DNA of 64,000 nucleotides from Xiphydria camelus (GCA_963678675.1 OY783192.1:14244424-14308423), one strand, 5' to 3'; numbered from the stretch's first letter, positions 9,968-21,525 are shown. The notes: generated by a model not told the origin, from the sequence alone. Numbers and translations are program-made.

Positions 9968-10700
9968 GTCAGTTGAGGGGATGAGAAGCCAAGGGGTCTA
10001 AGTAGAAAAATAAATTTTCCGAGATGCTCCACATTAAAGTATTTTTGTTCTTTAAAAATACCTGCAATTCCTTTGCCTCAAGTGTATAAGCTGTATGAAT
10101 ATTGACTGTACAGTATGTCCCGTGGATAACGCAAGTATTTGAATTTCCCCCACATTTGACTTTGGTAGTGTTTGGAACAGTGCTGTAGTTAGAGTTCTCT
10201 ACCGCGCGTTCTCAGCGCACTCTTCTGAAGCCAACTCTAACTACAGCACCGTTCCAAACACTACCAAAGTCAAATGTGGGGGAAATTCAAATACTTGCGT
10301 TTTATATCCACGGGACATACTGTATATACACTTGAGGCAAAGGAATTGCAGGTATTTTTGAAGAACAAAAATACTTTAATGTGGAGCATCTCGGAACACT
10401 TGTTTTCCCACTAGACCCCTTGGCTCCTCATCCACTCAACTGACATGATGCCATCTGATGCACACAAGATTGTTATTCATGCTGACAAAATGCCTGCTGG
10501 AGAACATGTGCGAAGATTCAATGCTACATCTATAGACAAAGTGGCAATTGTTATAGTCGGAGATCAATTCCAAACTAGAAAGTTATTCATACAGCTTATA
10601 CACTTGAGGCAAAGGAATTGCAGATATTTTTAAAGAACAAAAATACTTTAATGTGGAGCATCTCGGAAAACTTATTTTTCTACATAGACCCCTTGGCTTC
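9968..10700. repeat. Inverted triplication inside Helitron A with a small MITE at its centre
   Basis: The block ACTTGAGGCAAAGGAATTGC ... CCCCTTGGCTYCTCATCC occurs three times: inverted at about 9,980-10,085, direct at about 10,327-10,435 and direct at about 10,596-10,705. The Helitron codons M-P-S-D-A-H-K-I-V-I-H are also copied, inverted, at 10,445-10,560. Between copies 1 and 2 lies a foldback (10,107-10,325) with ends CAGTATGTCCCGTGGATA and its mirror. Flanks of TA suggest a TA-target MITE. Confidence 0.7.
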
Positions 10701-10708
10701 TCATCCCA

Positions 10709-11165
10709 TCAGTTGCTGTTTTGAATAAACGCACTAAGTTTTTTTTTTTGAAGAAGCTTTTGCAGTTGGGAAACGATGGACCTTTTTATGCCAGTAGAAA
10801 TTCCGCAGCGTGCATTCAATTCATCATTGCCATCACCGATGAAATACATTTGTAGGAATTTATGTTGATAATCTGGGAACGGAAGCAGGGAGCCGGCTTT
10901 ATAATAAATTTGTCCTTCTCTTTGAAAGTTGGCATGAATTAAGCTGTTACGATTTCTGCGCCGAACGACGTTATTTGGAAGCATGAGTTGTATTTCCTGA
11001 TGTTAGATAGGAAATGCTTTGATTCGACGATATATCCGGCAAACAAAGTTTTTAATGGCTCTGGCGGATCTCCAAGTTGAGGCAGTTTAATTTTTCCGGC
11101 GGTGCAACACATTCCTTTCGTTTCATCATTAAATTTCAGAGCCTTGCAATTAGGACACTTCAGTC
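10709..11165 (-). pseudogene. Helitron A, N-terminal third
   Basis: Two frames joined by a shift near 10,960. Upstream reads C-K-A-L-K-F-N-D-E-T-K-G-M-C-C and K-L-P-Q-L-G-D-P-P-E-P-L; downstream reads R-E-G-Q-I-Y-Y-K-A-G-S-L-L-P-F-P and H-K-F-L-Q-M-Y-F-I-G-D. Same order as in Helitron B (23,651-24,205). The Cys residues are part of the family's N-terminal zinc-binding region. Confidence 0.85.
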
Positions 11166-11254
11166 ATAGTGCCGACGAGAACATGCCGGCTTAAACTATA
11201 ATCATCAGCTGATGAACAAAGTAGATCTGAAGCTGCAGAACGCGATCGCCGTGC

Positions 11255-11443
11255 TCACAACCGTGCATCCTCAAATCTGGCTGCACATCGCTCTGTTGTT
11301 TCCTCCACGCGTATTTGGGCCAATCTTTGTCTGTTTCGCTCATTTGTTAATGCCCGTTCTTCCTCAGTTTGATTTGTAATTACTCGTCGCACTGCTTCCG
11401 CTCCGCGAGTAGAACGACCTAAGTTTGATCTTCTGCGAGGCAT
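11255..11443 (-). pseudogene. Helitron A, start of the Rep/helicase protein
   Basis: Opens with M-P-R-R-R-S-N-L-G-R-S-T-R-G-A and a long Arg/Glu-rich helix, then stops at about 11,255. This basic N-terminus is characteristic of insect Helitron proteins; Helitron B has M-P-A-R-R-K-G-A-H-L-G-R-R-T. About 90 nt of unclear frame separate it from the next recognisable piece. Confidence 0.8.
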
Positions 11444-11640
11444 TATTGGGATGAAACATTGAAAACTGATTGCACACTTGGTTTCGACTTATATAGCTTA
11501 CATCTAACCGTAATTGGAATACGGCGGAGGCAGCGTGGGCTGATGCAATGTGTCCTGATTGGATGGACAGGGAATGACGTTAGAGCAAAAAATGACGCTG
11601 GGTAATTTCTGAATCCCGTATCTAACGGGTATGAGTAGCG

Positions 11641-11782
11641 GTTGCTCGTCCCTGACCATTAAAATGGGTCAGGCTACCTCGAACGATAGTTCGATCATTT
11701 GTACCTCGATGAGCCAGGTGTCAGGTTTTCCCGATCGGTCATCTATTGTGGTTCGTCAATTCTCCTCCTTCCAAAGTTGATT
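11641..11782. other. Helitron A 5' flank, no gene
   Basis: Short GC-balanced stretch between the Helitron promoter side and the next inverted repeat. Nothing recognised. Confidence 0.4.
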
Positions 11783-12006
11783 CAGTATTCGAAGTATAGC
11801 GGTATCTGTTAGAGTGGGTGCTGTGGGAAATGGCTCATTCCGACCCGTCCGTTAATTAACTTTCCGGTATGTTTCGGCGAACGTGGGTTGCGAATGCGTT
11901 CGCAGTTCTGCACCTTTCCCGGAAGGTTAATTACCGGACAGGTCAGGATGAGCCATTTCCTGCAATGCCCACGCTAATAGATACCACTATATTTCGAATT
12001 CTAAGT
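11783..12006. repeat. Inverted repeat of about 85-bp arms
   Basis: AAGTATAGCGGTATCTGTTA...GGGAAATGGCTCATTCCGAC on the left is mirrored at 11,920-12,000. The arm resembles 62,590-62,660, and the loop (GGGTTGCGAATGCGTTCGCA) resembles 48,330-48,390. The three sites mark one dispersed family. Confidence 0.6.
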
Positions 12007-12496
12007 CGGCTTTGTAAAGGGGGGAGGGGGGGGGGGGCAACGACGAATTCCAATAGATGACTGATTGGGAAATACGACAAAGCGAAAATTCAGCAGTACA
12101 TGTAGGAGAAATTGACGAAATGTGCGCTGCTCGATGTGTTTTGGACAATGGTCAAATGATTTTACTGATAGCTATACGCGATCATTTTTTGTTGTTCCAT
12201 TGTTTGTGCAGATATAGAAATTGTTTAAAAGCATGTTTTTACCTGTCACAGGTGTGACATCTAGCTTTCTCCTCGCGACTTCGTCCACGTGAATCACAAA
12301 ATAATCTGATTCTGTTTTACCCCCTTAAAGGAGTAGGTATATAAAAAAACACGCGTATTCGAAAGCAACATTGTGTCAACATTTCTAAGCAACGTGTAAA
12401 GAACTTTCGGAGATTTAAGATTATGGACAAACGAACATTTACATTTTTATTTATTTACCCCCTTAAGGGAGTAGGTATATAAATAGTAGGTAATTG
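12007..12496. other. Repeat-derived sequence, no gene
   Basis: Contains a poly-G run (12,018-12,036) and two direct copies of TTACCCCCTTAARGGAGTAG followed by GTATATAAA at 12,304-12,346 and 12,453-12,487, about 149 bp apart. No coding call. Confidence 0.5.
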
Positions 12497-13210
12497 GGTT
12501 GATGCAAAAGTTCATCCCATTTTAGGCAGTGAAAGGCATTGCATCGCAAAACCGAAGTATTATCTACTTGGCACGTGTAAAGTTTTGGTGTTATTTGATA
12601 GTAGGAATGTCAGAGAATATTTGGGGAAAAATTGTATTATTTGGCACATGCGTGGGAAAAGGGGTATAAGTCGAAATCTTTAATTTTGAGAAAGCAAGGA
12701 AAACAGTTCGTTGGTGTCGCGATTGATCACAGATTAACATATCCAAAAATTGTGTCATGGAAGTAGCATTTTTTTATGAGACTATTCTTTGATTCAGGTG
12801 TCAGATACATAATCTTGAAAATAAGAAAAAAGATGTCTTATTTCCAATGACTCCAAAAATTTCTCGACTACCCCTTTTCCCACGCATGTGCCATTTGGTT
12901 GTTTCTTTTTTTTTAATTTTGTTAAACATTAAAATTTCTGTCACAAAACTTTCAGAACCATTTACGACATGCGGAATCATTAAGGGCACCCTCACCGTAT
13001 ACATCCATATTTTTTGCGTATGCGAAGCATTCTTGCCCTTTCAGATACTAAAAAGCATAATATGTCGAAAATGCTCCTTATTTTCTGCCACTTTTAATGC
13101 TTAACAAAATTCAAAAAACATAACCAAATAACACAATTTTTCCCCAAATATTCTCTGATATTCCTACTGTCAAATAACACCAAAACTTCACACGTGCCAA
13201 GTAGATAATA
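12497..13210. repeat. Older inverted repeat that supplies an empty site
   Basis: The sequence at 12,497-12,660 is repeated inverted, split between 13,115-13,210 and 15,736-15,800. The uninterrupted copy reads across the point where the 2,525-bp element (13,211-15,735) is inserted in the other copy. No gene. Confidence 0.75.
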
Positions 13211-15735
13211 TAAAGGTTGGGACACACATTACCGGGCCGTGCCAGGGCCGGAACACGACCGAGTATCGTTCGTCGTCCGGCGGATGATCTGTCCAATAGA
13301 ATCAAATGCTTCTGTTCTCACGTCACCGGGCCGTGACCGAGCGTCGCCAACAGACCGTCACCGGGCCGGGCCAGTTAGTTCAGTTTTACTTTTTCACGGT
13401 GACGGTCCGGCTGCGCTTCTCAATTTTCACGTCAAGTACGGCGTCCATACCACGGATAGACCCTCTTGCCTGTCCCACCGGCCGGCGTCTATCCCAGGGA
13501 TAGACCCTTTCCGTAAATATTAAAAAATCATTTTCTCTGGCTCTAATAAAGATATCAAAATTTTGCAAATTGATTTAGAAACTAGATGAAATTCTTTTAA
13601 TGATAATATAAGAAGAAACAAATTTTTTATGCATTTATAATATTTTTTCTGAGAACGCAGGTGAACGCCAAGGTATACCCTCTAAGTAGGGTTTATTAAT
13701 AGATGTAAACGACGTAAGGAAAGGTATTGCTACGACAACGTCTCCGGAAGGAATGCCCGCAAGTGTCTCCCCTTAGCTGTCCCAGGTCAGATCAGTCTGC
13801 TACCCTAACAAAGGGTGGGGGTAGGCCCCACACGAAGTCCTCCGGTGTCGGCTCTGTGACGTCAGAGTCCCGAGAACTCTCGAGCTATCCCACGCCTAGG
13901 GTATTATGCTCACATTGTTTTTTGGTCAATAAACATTAGGAATCGAAATTGCATATCTAATTTATTTAACGCTCTCGTTTATTGAGAAAATATTTGTTAA
14001 AAAGTAAAAAATTTTTACCACTATTACTTTGAAGGTTCCTCTATCTAACAGCGCAATTGAAATTTCGATTAAATAAATATTTTTTTTATAAATAAATTTC
14101 GTGTGATAGGCTATCTCGAGTCTCTCTATTCTATAAAATAGTTTTTCGGATCGACGACCGACCGAACTATCCGAAACCCACCCCACCAATCGCCCACTGA
14201 CGCATCGGTCTACCTATCGCCTACCGCGGCGTCCTCCCACCAACCGCGTCCCCCCCACCACACGTCGGCCGCCAATGGGATGCAGTATGCTATCGATCGT
14301 CGATCGGTGCGGAGCAAGCCAGTCGAGCAGAGGTCCGTCTACCCGTTTGGCCGGCGTTGCAAGCCAGTCGAACAGATCATTACATATCGTCGGCTTCACA
14401 TGATTACCATGACGGAAAAAACTCTACGACAATTTATGTTGTATGGGGCGTCTGGGACTCGCATACACGCTACGGTTTACCGTACGGTCGCGCTAGAAGG
14501 AACTGATTTTCGATCTTGCTCCGGTCGCCTGTGCAGGTCTGCCACCGCTCCCCATACACGCTCCGGTCTGCCTGCACAGGTCTGCCACCGTACGGTAGAG
14601 CGTCTGTGGCCGGCATAAAAGAGCATACGGGGATCATGATATGGACCATCGATGACTGGTTTCTTTCTTTCGTCCTCAGTAGAAATCCGACACTGCGTCG
14701 CCTCATGAACGGTGGAATGGGGCACGGTCGAGAGCATTGAGTGAGGCAGGGTGGAGAGCGCTAAAGTGTGTATTTCGTTACACGTCGTGCGATTTCACTG
14801 CCCTCAGCAAAGAAGTTTCACTTTAAACAGTTTTCCTTCAAAATATTTCCCGTCCCCTGCAGCGCGTCGGTCACCAATCGGCTGTAGTATACTATCGGTC
14901 GTCATTCGGCGTGCTGCAAGCCAGCCAAGCAGATTACTATACGATAATTTTGTATTACATCATGGGTCACCCACGGTTGGCAGGCCCGTCTACCCGTTTG
15001 GCCGGCGTTTTGTCGAATTCGAGCGACGCGATGCGCGTCGGAAGATAAGTCCGTTGACCGACCGCCGTCCCCTACAAACTTGGGGGAGCGCCGCGATAGC
15101 GGCGCGGGGGCGATTGCACCCCGGGCGTTGGCGAGCGAAGCGAGCAGGGGGCGGATGCCCCCTAGTCTTAAAAAAATAAATTCTGAAAAAATCCGAAATT
15201 TTTGTGGTTTGTTTGTGAAAGTCCAAAACTTCAAGAAAATTTTATTTCATAATTTTCCGAACAGTGGTCTGGAAGTTATCGCATATTGTATTGCAGTCGA
15301 ATCGCTGGGAGGCTGCCGGCCGATGCGGACACACAGCGTGAGAAGCGCGCCGTACTTGAGGGGTTAAAATATTAGTAGGTATTAATTATTAATTTACGTG
15401 TTTGTGGAATATCGATACTAAACGACTCATAGAAGAGGTGCGAAAGTTTCCTGTTCTCTGTGACCAAATTCACGACAAATTTATAAAATTTTGTTTCGTC
15501 GTCCAACAAATGGGGAAATAGAGTCCGATAATTCTCCTTGAATAGGTCTAGTTTTCCAAGCGTTGTGCACCCATTTTCTTTTCACCTTCCTTTGCCGGAT
15601 TTTGACCACTCCTTCCTCTTTGGCCCTGGCACGGCCCGGCAATGTGTGCTTCAACCTTAAACGTGCCGTGCCAGGGCCGAATGACGGCCGTGTCCCGGCC
15701 CTGGCACGGCCCGGTAATGTGTGTCCCAACCTTTA
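13211..15735. mobile_element. 2,525-bp TIR element flanked by TA, no intact gene
   Basis: The ends are near-perfect inverted repeats of about 47 bp, TAAAGGTTGGGACACACATT... and its mirror ending ...CCCAACCTTTA, with TA at 13,209-13,210 and 15,736-15,737. The empty site is visible in the inverted sister repeat at about 12,562. Inside: a second partial end at 15,620-15,680; a diverged direct repeat (14,265-14,335 and 14,866-14,935); GTCTACCCGTTTGGCCGGCG at 14,337 and 14,989; and an LTR-like patch with CAATAAACATTAGG at about 13,930. No transposase frame is recognisable, so it is probably non-autonomous. Confidence 0.8.
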
Positions 15736-15801
15736 TACTTCGGTTTTGCGATGCAATGCCTTTTACTGCCGGAAACGGGACGAAATTTTGCATCAACCCA
15801 A

Positions 15802-16053
15802 TATATCGCCCCCTTAATACTACAGCTAGGTAACTCAAATTTTCGTTATTTTCAGTTATCTACTTTGTACCCAACTTTGTACGCTCTTTTCGGTGTTGCA
15901 ACGAGATAAGGTCTGTTGCATATTTAAGGTTAGAAATCCAGTAGTATGATATAGATACAGCCACTAAAGCGACTAATATATGCATGCAATAAGTGCACAA
16001 TTTGAATACGGAAAATTCGAGTTACCTAGTTGTAGTATTAAGGGGACGATATA
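15802..16053. mobile_element. MITE of 252 bp
   Basis: The ends TATATCGCCCCCTTAATACT(AC...) and ...GTAGTATTAAGGGGACGATATA are inverted repeats of about 40 bp. The loop has no coding sense. Confidence 0.75.
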
Positions 16054-16060
16054 AAAACAC

Positions 16061-17160
16061 TGACTGACTGACTGATAAAAAGTTTATTGCTCAGGGTTGA
16101 ATAAAAATTGTGTCCGGGGACACAGCGAACAAGCATAAAAGTAGATTGTACAAGCAATTGGTAAGGTAAATAGTTAAGCGAGCTTGGTCTGTCCTAGGCG
16201 AGAAAAGTGGCACAAGCAATAATAAATTAACAAGTAAAGTGAGCATGTAGGGATCAGACCAGGCAGCTAAAGTAGTGTATAAAAGTGAACTCTGCTGTCA
16301 CTCCGAGTGGTGGGGCCGAATCAGTTAGTGCGCATCTCCTCGGTGGTTAGCCATTGCTTTGATTTGGCCTTGAAGCTGGGCAGACTGGTAACTACCAACT
16401 GGGGTGGCTGGTGACTGGTGGGTAGAGTGGAGACTTCCACTAACTCCTGGGGGAGAGAATTCCAGAGATATGGGGCAGCTGGGACAGCGAAGGCTGATTT
16501 AAACGTTTCAGTTCGATGGGCTGGTACAACGAGGGTTAAGCTGTGTGCGACTCTACTTGTCGGTCTTATGGCGAGGGTATTGAGGAGATCAGCCAAGTAC
16601 TCAGGTTGCCTCTTGTAGATAGCGTTATGGGTGAGAGTATGTAGTTCCTGTTTTCTGCGGCTACTGACACTTAGCCAGCCAAATTCTTTTCTGTATGAGC
16701 TAATAGAGACATCACGAGGAAGTCCATATACATAGCGGACGCCTTTATTGAGAAGAGGTTGCAGCTTTAAATCCAGCACAGCTCCAGCTCCGTTTAGGAC
16801 AGCAGCGCAGTAGTCAATGTGTGGCAAGGCCAGGGCCATGACCAGGGATTTCCGAAGGTGAAAGTCAGTGTACGGTCTCAGTTGCTGGAGTTGGTAGAAA
16901 ACCCTGTTGGTACTCGACGTGATGCGCCTCACGTGCTCTTTAAAGGAAAGCTTGGAGTCAAGAGTGACACCAAGGTTTTTTGCACTGGATACAAGCGGAA
17001 TACTGATCCCACCATGACCTAGTGGAGGAAGTGGTCTTGAATAAATTGTGTTAATGAATTGGTTGTTACCCACGACCATGGCCTTGGTTTTACTAAGATT
17101 AAAGCTGTAGTAGGTTGACGCGAGCCCAGTGTTGGATGTTGGCAATGTCCTCATTCAATT
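16061..17160 (-). mobile_element. CR1-like non-LTR retrotransposon, 5'-truncated, with TCAG-repeat tail
   Basis: Read on the minus strand, the RT 3' part (17,160-16,324) is followed by a 3' UTR with AATAAAC near 16,085. It ends in four units of a (CAGT)n repeat at 16,061-16,075, the microsatellite-type 3' end known for CR1-group elements. The 5' end is lost near 17,160, a normal outcome of incomplete reverse transcription. Confidence 0.65.
16324..17160 (-). pseudogene. Reverse transcriptase C-terminal part (CR1/Jockey group)
   Basis: Reads L-N-E-D-I-A-N-I-Q-H-W-A, a shift near 17,105, then S-K-T-K-A-M-V-V-G, S-A-K-N-L-G-V-T-L-D-S-K-L-S-F-K-E-H-V, and near the end A-P-Y-L-W-N-S-L-P-Q-E-L. These are the post-catalytic (thumb) motifs of non-LTR reverse transcriptases. 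The YADD catalytic box lies in the missing 5' part. About 277 codons remain open after the shift. Confidence 0.8.
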
Positions 17161-17601
17161 TCACAATGCAAGAATCAATTGAGAGAGAATCAATCAATGC
17201 AAGAATCAATTTCAAAAATCAGTCAGAGAGAGAGAGAGAGTGGGGGAGGGAGCGCGAGAAAAAAATGAGACACGACTCGTGGAACAATTTCGCGTAGAAT
17301 TTCGCGAAACTAGTCTCGCCTCGTGTATACTTCGTACTCACCCCGAAACTTGTTTCGCGAGTATGTTTCGAAGTGAGCCAACATCAGTTGGTTTTGGATC
17401 GCACATCAAAGAGCTTCGTCTTCCGGATTGCCGCCAGTGTGCACGTACACCGTACGTTTCACGCCAAAAATGGACCAAGAGAGCAGCATACGCCTCATTC
17501 AATTGTCTCGCGCAAACTGGCGGCTTACCTTGTTTTCGCCTGGAACCCGAAACGTTTCGTCCCGACATTCGGGAAACATTTTCGCGAAACAGTTACGCGT
17601 A
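17161..17601. other. No gene; AG microsatellite
   Basis: An (AG)n run lies at about 17,224-17,243. The rest contains repeated TTTCGCG/CGCGAAA motifs (17,289, 17,303, 17,353, 17,580) suggesting a decayed repeat. The ORFs on both strands have no recognised content. Confidence 0.5.
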
Positions 17602-17984
17602 GAGTAGGCGTACCAGTTATAGCCACTGTACCAGTTATAGCCACTTCCCAGATTGTTGTCTTATAAGTAAGATATGTGCTTTAAATTGCCTCATTAAGGT
17701 TTAAAATCGCTGATCAAACAGCATAAGCTGACGTGACACAAATACATACACCTGGTTATTAATGGTGATGAGTGGCTATAATAGGGAAAATCGGCAGTTT
17801 TTCCTTTTTATGGTTTTTTTTCATTTTACGGAAAGATCGTTATATTTTTTTCATGAATTACTGCAAGAAAGTTATACAATCTATCATTTAGCACCATAGA
17901 ATGTAACGATGTTAATTATTTACAAAATACAAGGCATGACATTTGAAAAATCCTTAAACATGGCTATAACTGGTACACCTACCC
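17602..17984. mobile_element. TA-flanked MITE of 383 bp
   Basis: Ends GAGTAGGCGTACCAGTTATA(GCCA) and (TGGC)TATAACTGGTACACCTACCC, with TA on both sides. ACCAGTTATAGCCACT is repeated just inside the left end. No coding capacity. Confidence 0.75.
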
Positions 17985-18735
17985 TAGTGACAACGCAGCT
18001 TAAGGTTATCCGCTATGTCAATACAATACTGTCCGATCCGGGCTTCCTCGAAAGTGGTTCAACTAGTATTTGACCGATAATACAATACAAGTTGTAAAAT
18101 TTTTCTCATCACGGTGTGTACGAGGTAAGCGATGTGATATTGCGTTTATATGCATTATCACGTATTTATGTGTTTCTACATGGTAGTTTGTGAACGTTCT
18201 TTGTTTAAGTATGTAAGACATAGGTATATTTGGGGCATTCCACGACAAATCAATGGATGTGGAACCCGAAGGTCTCCAATATCATAGATTTTTTTTATGT
18301 TATAGCCTTGCATTAAAGAAAAATTCGTAAAAATTTTCAGACCATTATTTGCTTTTGTTCTGAAGTTATCATTTTTTGATTAATTAAACTCGTAAAACTT
18401 TAAACGCAGATAACTTTGTACGAAAGCACCATATCAGTAAAAGCGAGACGCCATTTTGTTCGTTTTCAAGTGTACTTTTTTTAAAAAATATTAACAAAAA
18501 ATTTGACCAGCTCTTTGATATTTTCTTATTTTTGAAGTATAAAAATCGCTTTTTTCAAAATTGGACCCTTTTTATTTTTTTTCCAAGAAATTCTTAAAAA
18601 TACTTCAAGCTGTTACAACATTGTTGAGCCCTCGTGAAAAATTTGATTCAAATTCTTTCGATTTTTAAAGAAGCTTCGATGTTGATAAAAATAAAAATTC
18701 TATTCTTAATGTCAAAACAGTTTGTTTGCTCATCT
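17985..18735. other. AT-rich, no gene
   Basis: Contains TGGGGCATTCCACGACAAAT at about 18,230, matching the start of the repeat at 25,077. The rest is low complexity. Confidence 0.5.
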
Positions 18736-19020
18736 TTAACCCTTTCATTGGCAGCAGTTGATATTTCAGCAAAAAATTATAAAACGTTATATATGTAATG
18801 AGATAGTGACTAATTGTTGATATTTTGCTCCTAACCTGTTTTTTAGTCTATGTGGGGTTTTTTATGGGTTGTATCTTTAAAGATACATTACTAGATACTC
18901 CAAAAATAGTACATACATGACTGTGTGTCTTTAAAGATACTTTGTTAACATTAAACTACACATATTAAGTTAAAAATTGAAGAAATAAGATAAAAACATT
19001 CACAAAATTGTCGTTTATTT

Positions 19021-21525
19021 TAGTTCACTTTACATTTGTGATAAGTTAGGAAACAATTTCTCTCGGAAAGAATACATAATCTAATATTACATTTTTGACA
19101 AGAAAATATTGTTTGTCCTTTAGGGCATAATCTGCAACGACCTTTGGTCACAGTTATAGGAAAATGATCTATATTATCAAGTCTCGTGTCATCTGTAGGC
19201 CTTGGGGCAACTGGATTCCTAATTTGGGCAACGGGAGACTAAAATGATGCAGGCCTACCTATTTTGGGTTTGTTAGATGATAGTAGCCCTCTAATGATAT
19301 CATGTCTGAATGTCTTCAATGGCATTGTTTTTTTAATATTCAGCAGCTGACAATGTCTTCGATATAGCAACCAACCATTATTGACACAAATTTCAAGTAA
19401 CTGGCCAAATATTTTCATGTACCAACGGTAAGATTTCCTACCTGTTCGGTACAATGCTACTAACATGTCGGCTAAGTCAACACCACCCATATGTTGGTTA
19501 TAATCCAAAACTACTTGTGGACAACGTACATTTATTTTTCGTTTTTCTTCCTTACTATAACGTTTTATAGTGGACACCTCTGTAGAAGACGAAAAAGAGG
19601 AGACTATTTGGACACATTTATTGTCAGCCCATTTTGTAATACTAATTTTCTTCTCATTGTCACATTTGACCTCAAAATTTCCTCGGCCTCTTTTTAGGAG
19701 TAATTTATCAGAAATAATATCATAACCACGTAATCGATTTTTTTGAATGGTACCTAAACTCAGAATACTAAATTCACCTCTCAAATATGTTAATAGTTCG
19801 GGGGAGGTGAACCAGTTGTCAAAATATACAACTTTACACGGCTTAGTTTTTATGCTCTTACATAAGATGACTACAACCTTTTGGCCAATTCCAAAATATT
19901 TATTTTCAGTGTTTGTAAATTCATGAAATAAAAATGTATTTTCACCTCCATAGGGCAAGAAGTCGTAAACAAAGCCAGGCACTCCGCAACGAACAAAAAA
20001 TTTAAATCCCCACTTTTTTGGTTTGTTTCGTAAATATTGCCTACGGTTCCCTGCTCTTGTACCTTTGTAAGGCACCATCATTTCATCGATGGAAAAGCGT
20101 TGTTCCTCTTCAACGGCCAAACAATTTTGTCTTACATGCTCTAGTAGCGGACGAACTTTATAGTACCTATCAGAACCATCATTGTTTTCATTATTGTTAA
20201 AATGAAATTTCTTCGTAAAGCCTGATAGCGTTTGAGTGGCATTACGCTAGCTATTTGCTCATACCGAAATGAATAGCTCCAGAAATCGTAATATGATGGC
20301 ATACTAATAATGCCCATAAGAAGTTCGATACCAATAAAAGATTTTATTTCATGTATATATCTGTTGCAACTGATTTACCAGTTCTTTGTGTGGCATATAA
20401 ATTGGTATTATCAGCAATCAGTTGTATTATGTCGTCTTGAAAGAAGAGTTGGAAATACGATAACGGCGTTTGAAGTGCGGCAGGAACATGTTGAAACTCA
20501 GTTAGGGGTATGTCGACAGAATGTGAGAAATCTTCTGCTTCAAAGGCAAACGTCATTTGTTCCTTTTTGAAAGTTTTTTTTTCTCTAGCTACAGACGCTT
20601 CGTTTTCACATGTCGTTGAATATGTTATATTCAAACGTCCAGATCTGCGAGATACTTCTACATCATTAACGTCATCAGACTCAACCTGCATATCAACTAC
20701 AGAAACAGTATCTTGCATAGCATTCGCCTGGCAATTATTTCTCTGTCTACACGCTTCATCAGGCTGAAGACCAGCTGTATAATAACACAGGTTTACAAAA
20801 AAAAAAGTCCGGACTATTTGACCGGACCATGGTATTCCGAGGTATTTTTGCGTCTTGAATCCGATCCCGAGGTCATCTGAGCCCCATCACGTCAGAAAAA
20901 CGAGATTTCGAAATAAATAAATAAGGAAATGGGACTGCCCTGAGCAGCACCCAGAGCATGACTCCAAGGTTCTAAGGCCATTAGGGTCAGTGCTGTGTCC
21001 ACTGTCAATATGTCACAGTGAACAGATCGCCGGAATTGGATGCCTCGACAGGGAGATCGTAATCCGCGAGATACAACGATCATGGCAACATTTTATCCAC
21101 TGGGGTGGTTCTGTGATAGTCCCGGTCGAGATTTAGGACTCCATTCCAATGTTTGGAAGGTATTCAAGACCTAAACAGCTACCCTCTCCAACTCAACAGG
21201 TTGCTTGAGAAATTGTCCCGGGTCCAGTTCCAAAAAATGGTCATTTTAACCTCTAAATGACCTTGAAATCTCGTTTTTCTGACGTGATGGGGCTCAGATG
21301 ACCTCGGGATCGGATTCAGGATGCAAAAATACCTCGGAATACCATGGTCCGGTCAAATAGTCCGGACTTTTTTTTTTGTAAACCTGTGTAATCCAATACA
21401 TCCTCTGCTTCGGACGCACTGGATTCATCGGAAACAACTGGAGGAAGCATTGCCATCATAGTCGATGTACGTTTCGAGTACATAGTCAAATTTCTCTTCA
21501 TTTTCTGTACGGAATGAAATAACAA
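19021..21525 (-). pseudogene. piggyBac transposase of element 1
   Basis: From 21,525: acidic N-terminus (V-V-S-D-E-S-S-A-S-E-A-E-D-V), interrupted at 20,786-21,388 by a MITE, then T-P-L-S-Y-F-Q-L-F-F and T-N-L-Y-A. Frameshifts lie at about 20,344 and 20,200, followed by the DDD core: S-I-D-E-M-M-V-P-Y-K-G (Asp 1), V-Y-F-D-N-W-F-T-S (Asp 2), H-M-G-G-V-D-L-A-D (Asp 3). A TAG at 19,239 is followed in the same frame by the C-terminal zinc-binding tail C-R-L-C, C-Q-K-C, L-C, Y-H-K-C, ending at TAA near 19,021. Catalytic residues are present, but two shifts and one stop make it inactive. Confidence 0.92.
20786..21388. mobile_element. TWA-flanked MITE, copy 1 (CACAGGTTTAC ends)
   Basis: Ends CACAGGTTTACAAAA and its mirror GTAAACCTGTG, each followed inwards by AGTCCGGACTATTTGACCGG, with TAA duplicated at 20,783-20,785 and 21,389-21,391. 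A three-base TWA duplication suits PIF/Harbinger. The internal part (GAAATAAATAAATAAGG, GGGACTGCCCTGAGCAG) is shared with copy 3 (38,432-38,918). Removing it with one TAA restores the piggyBac reading frame. Confidence 0.85.

Larger units (their letters stand above)
6520..11640 (-). mobile_element. Helitron A (rolling-circle transposon), truncated and repeatedly interrupted
   Basis: A minus-strand Helitron coding region can be followed from the N-terminus (11,443) through the replication-initiator domain to about 6,532, where it stops before the helicase domain. Interruptions: a mariner-derived element at 6,998-7,811, a four-arm MITE at 7,921-9,560 and an inverted triplication at 9,968-10,700. 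The 5' flank at 11,450-11,640 resembles 62,390-62,540. No 3' CTAG end was found on this copy. Confidence 0.85.

Noticed and set aside
13239..15367. Many overlapping 60-140-codon ORFs on both strands
   Set aside because: GC-rich repeat DNA has few stops in all frames; none shows a protein motif.
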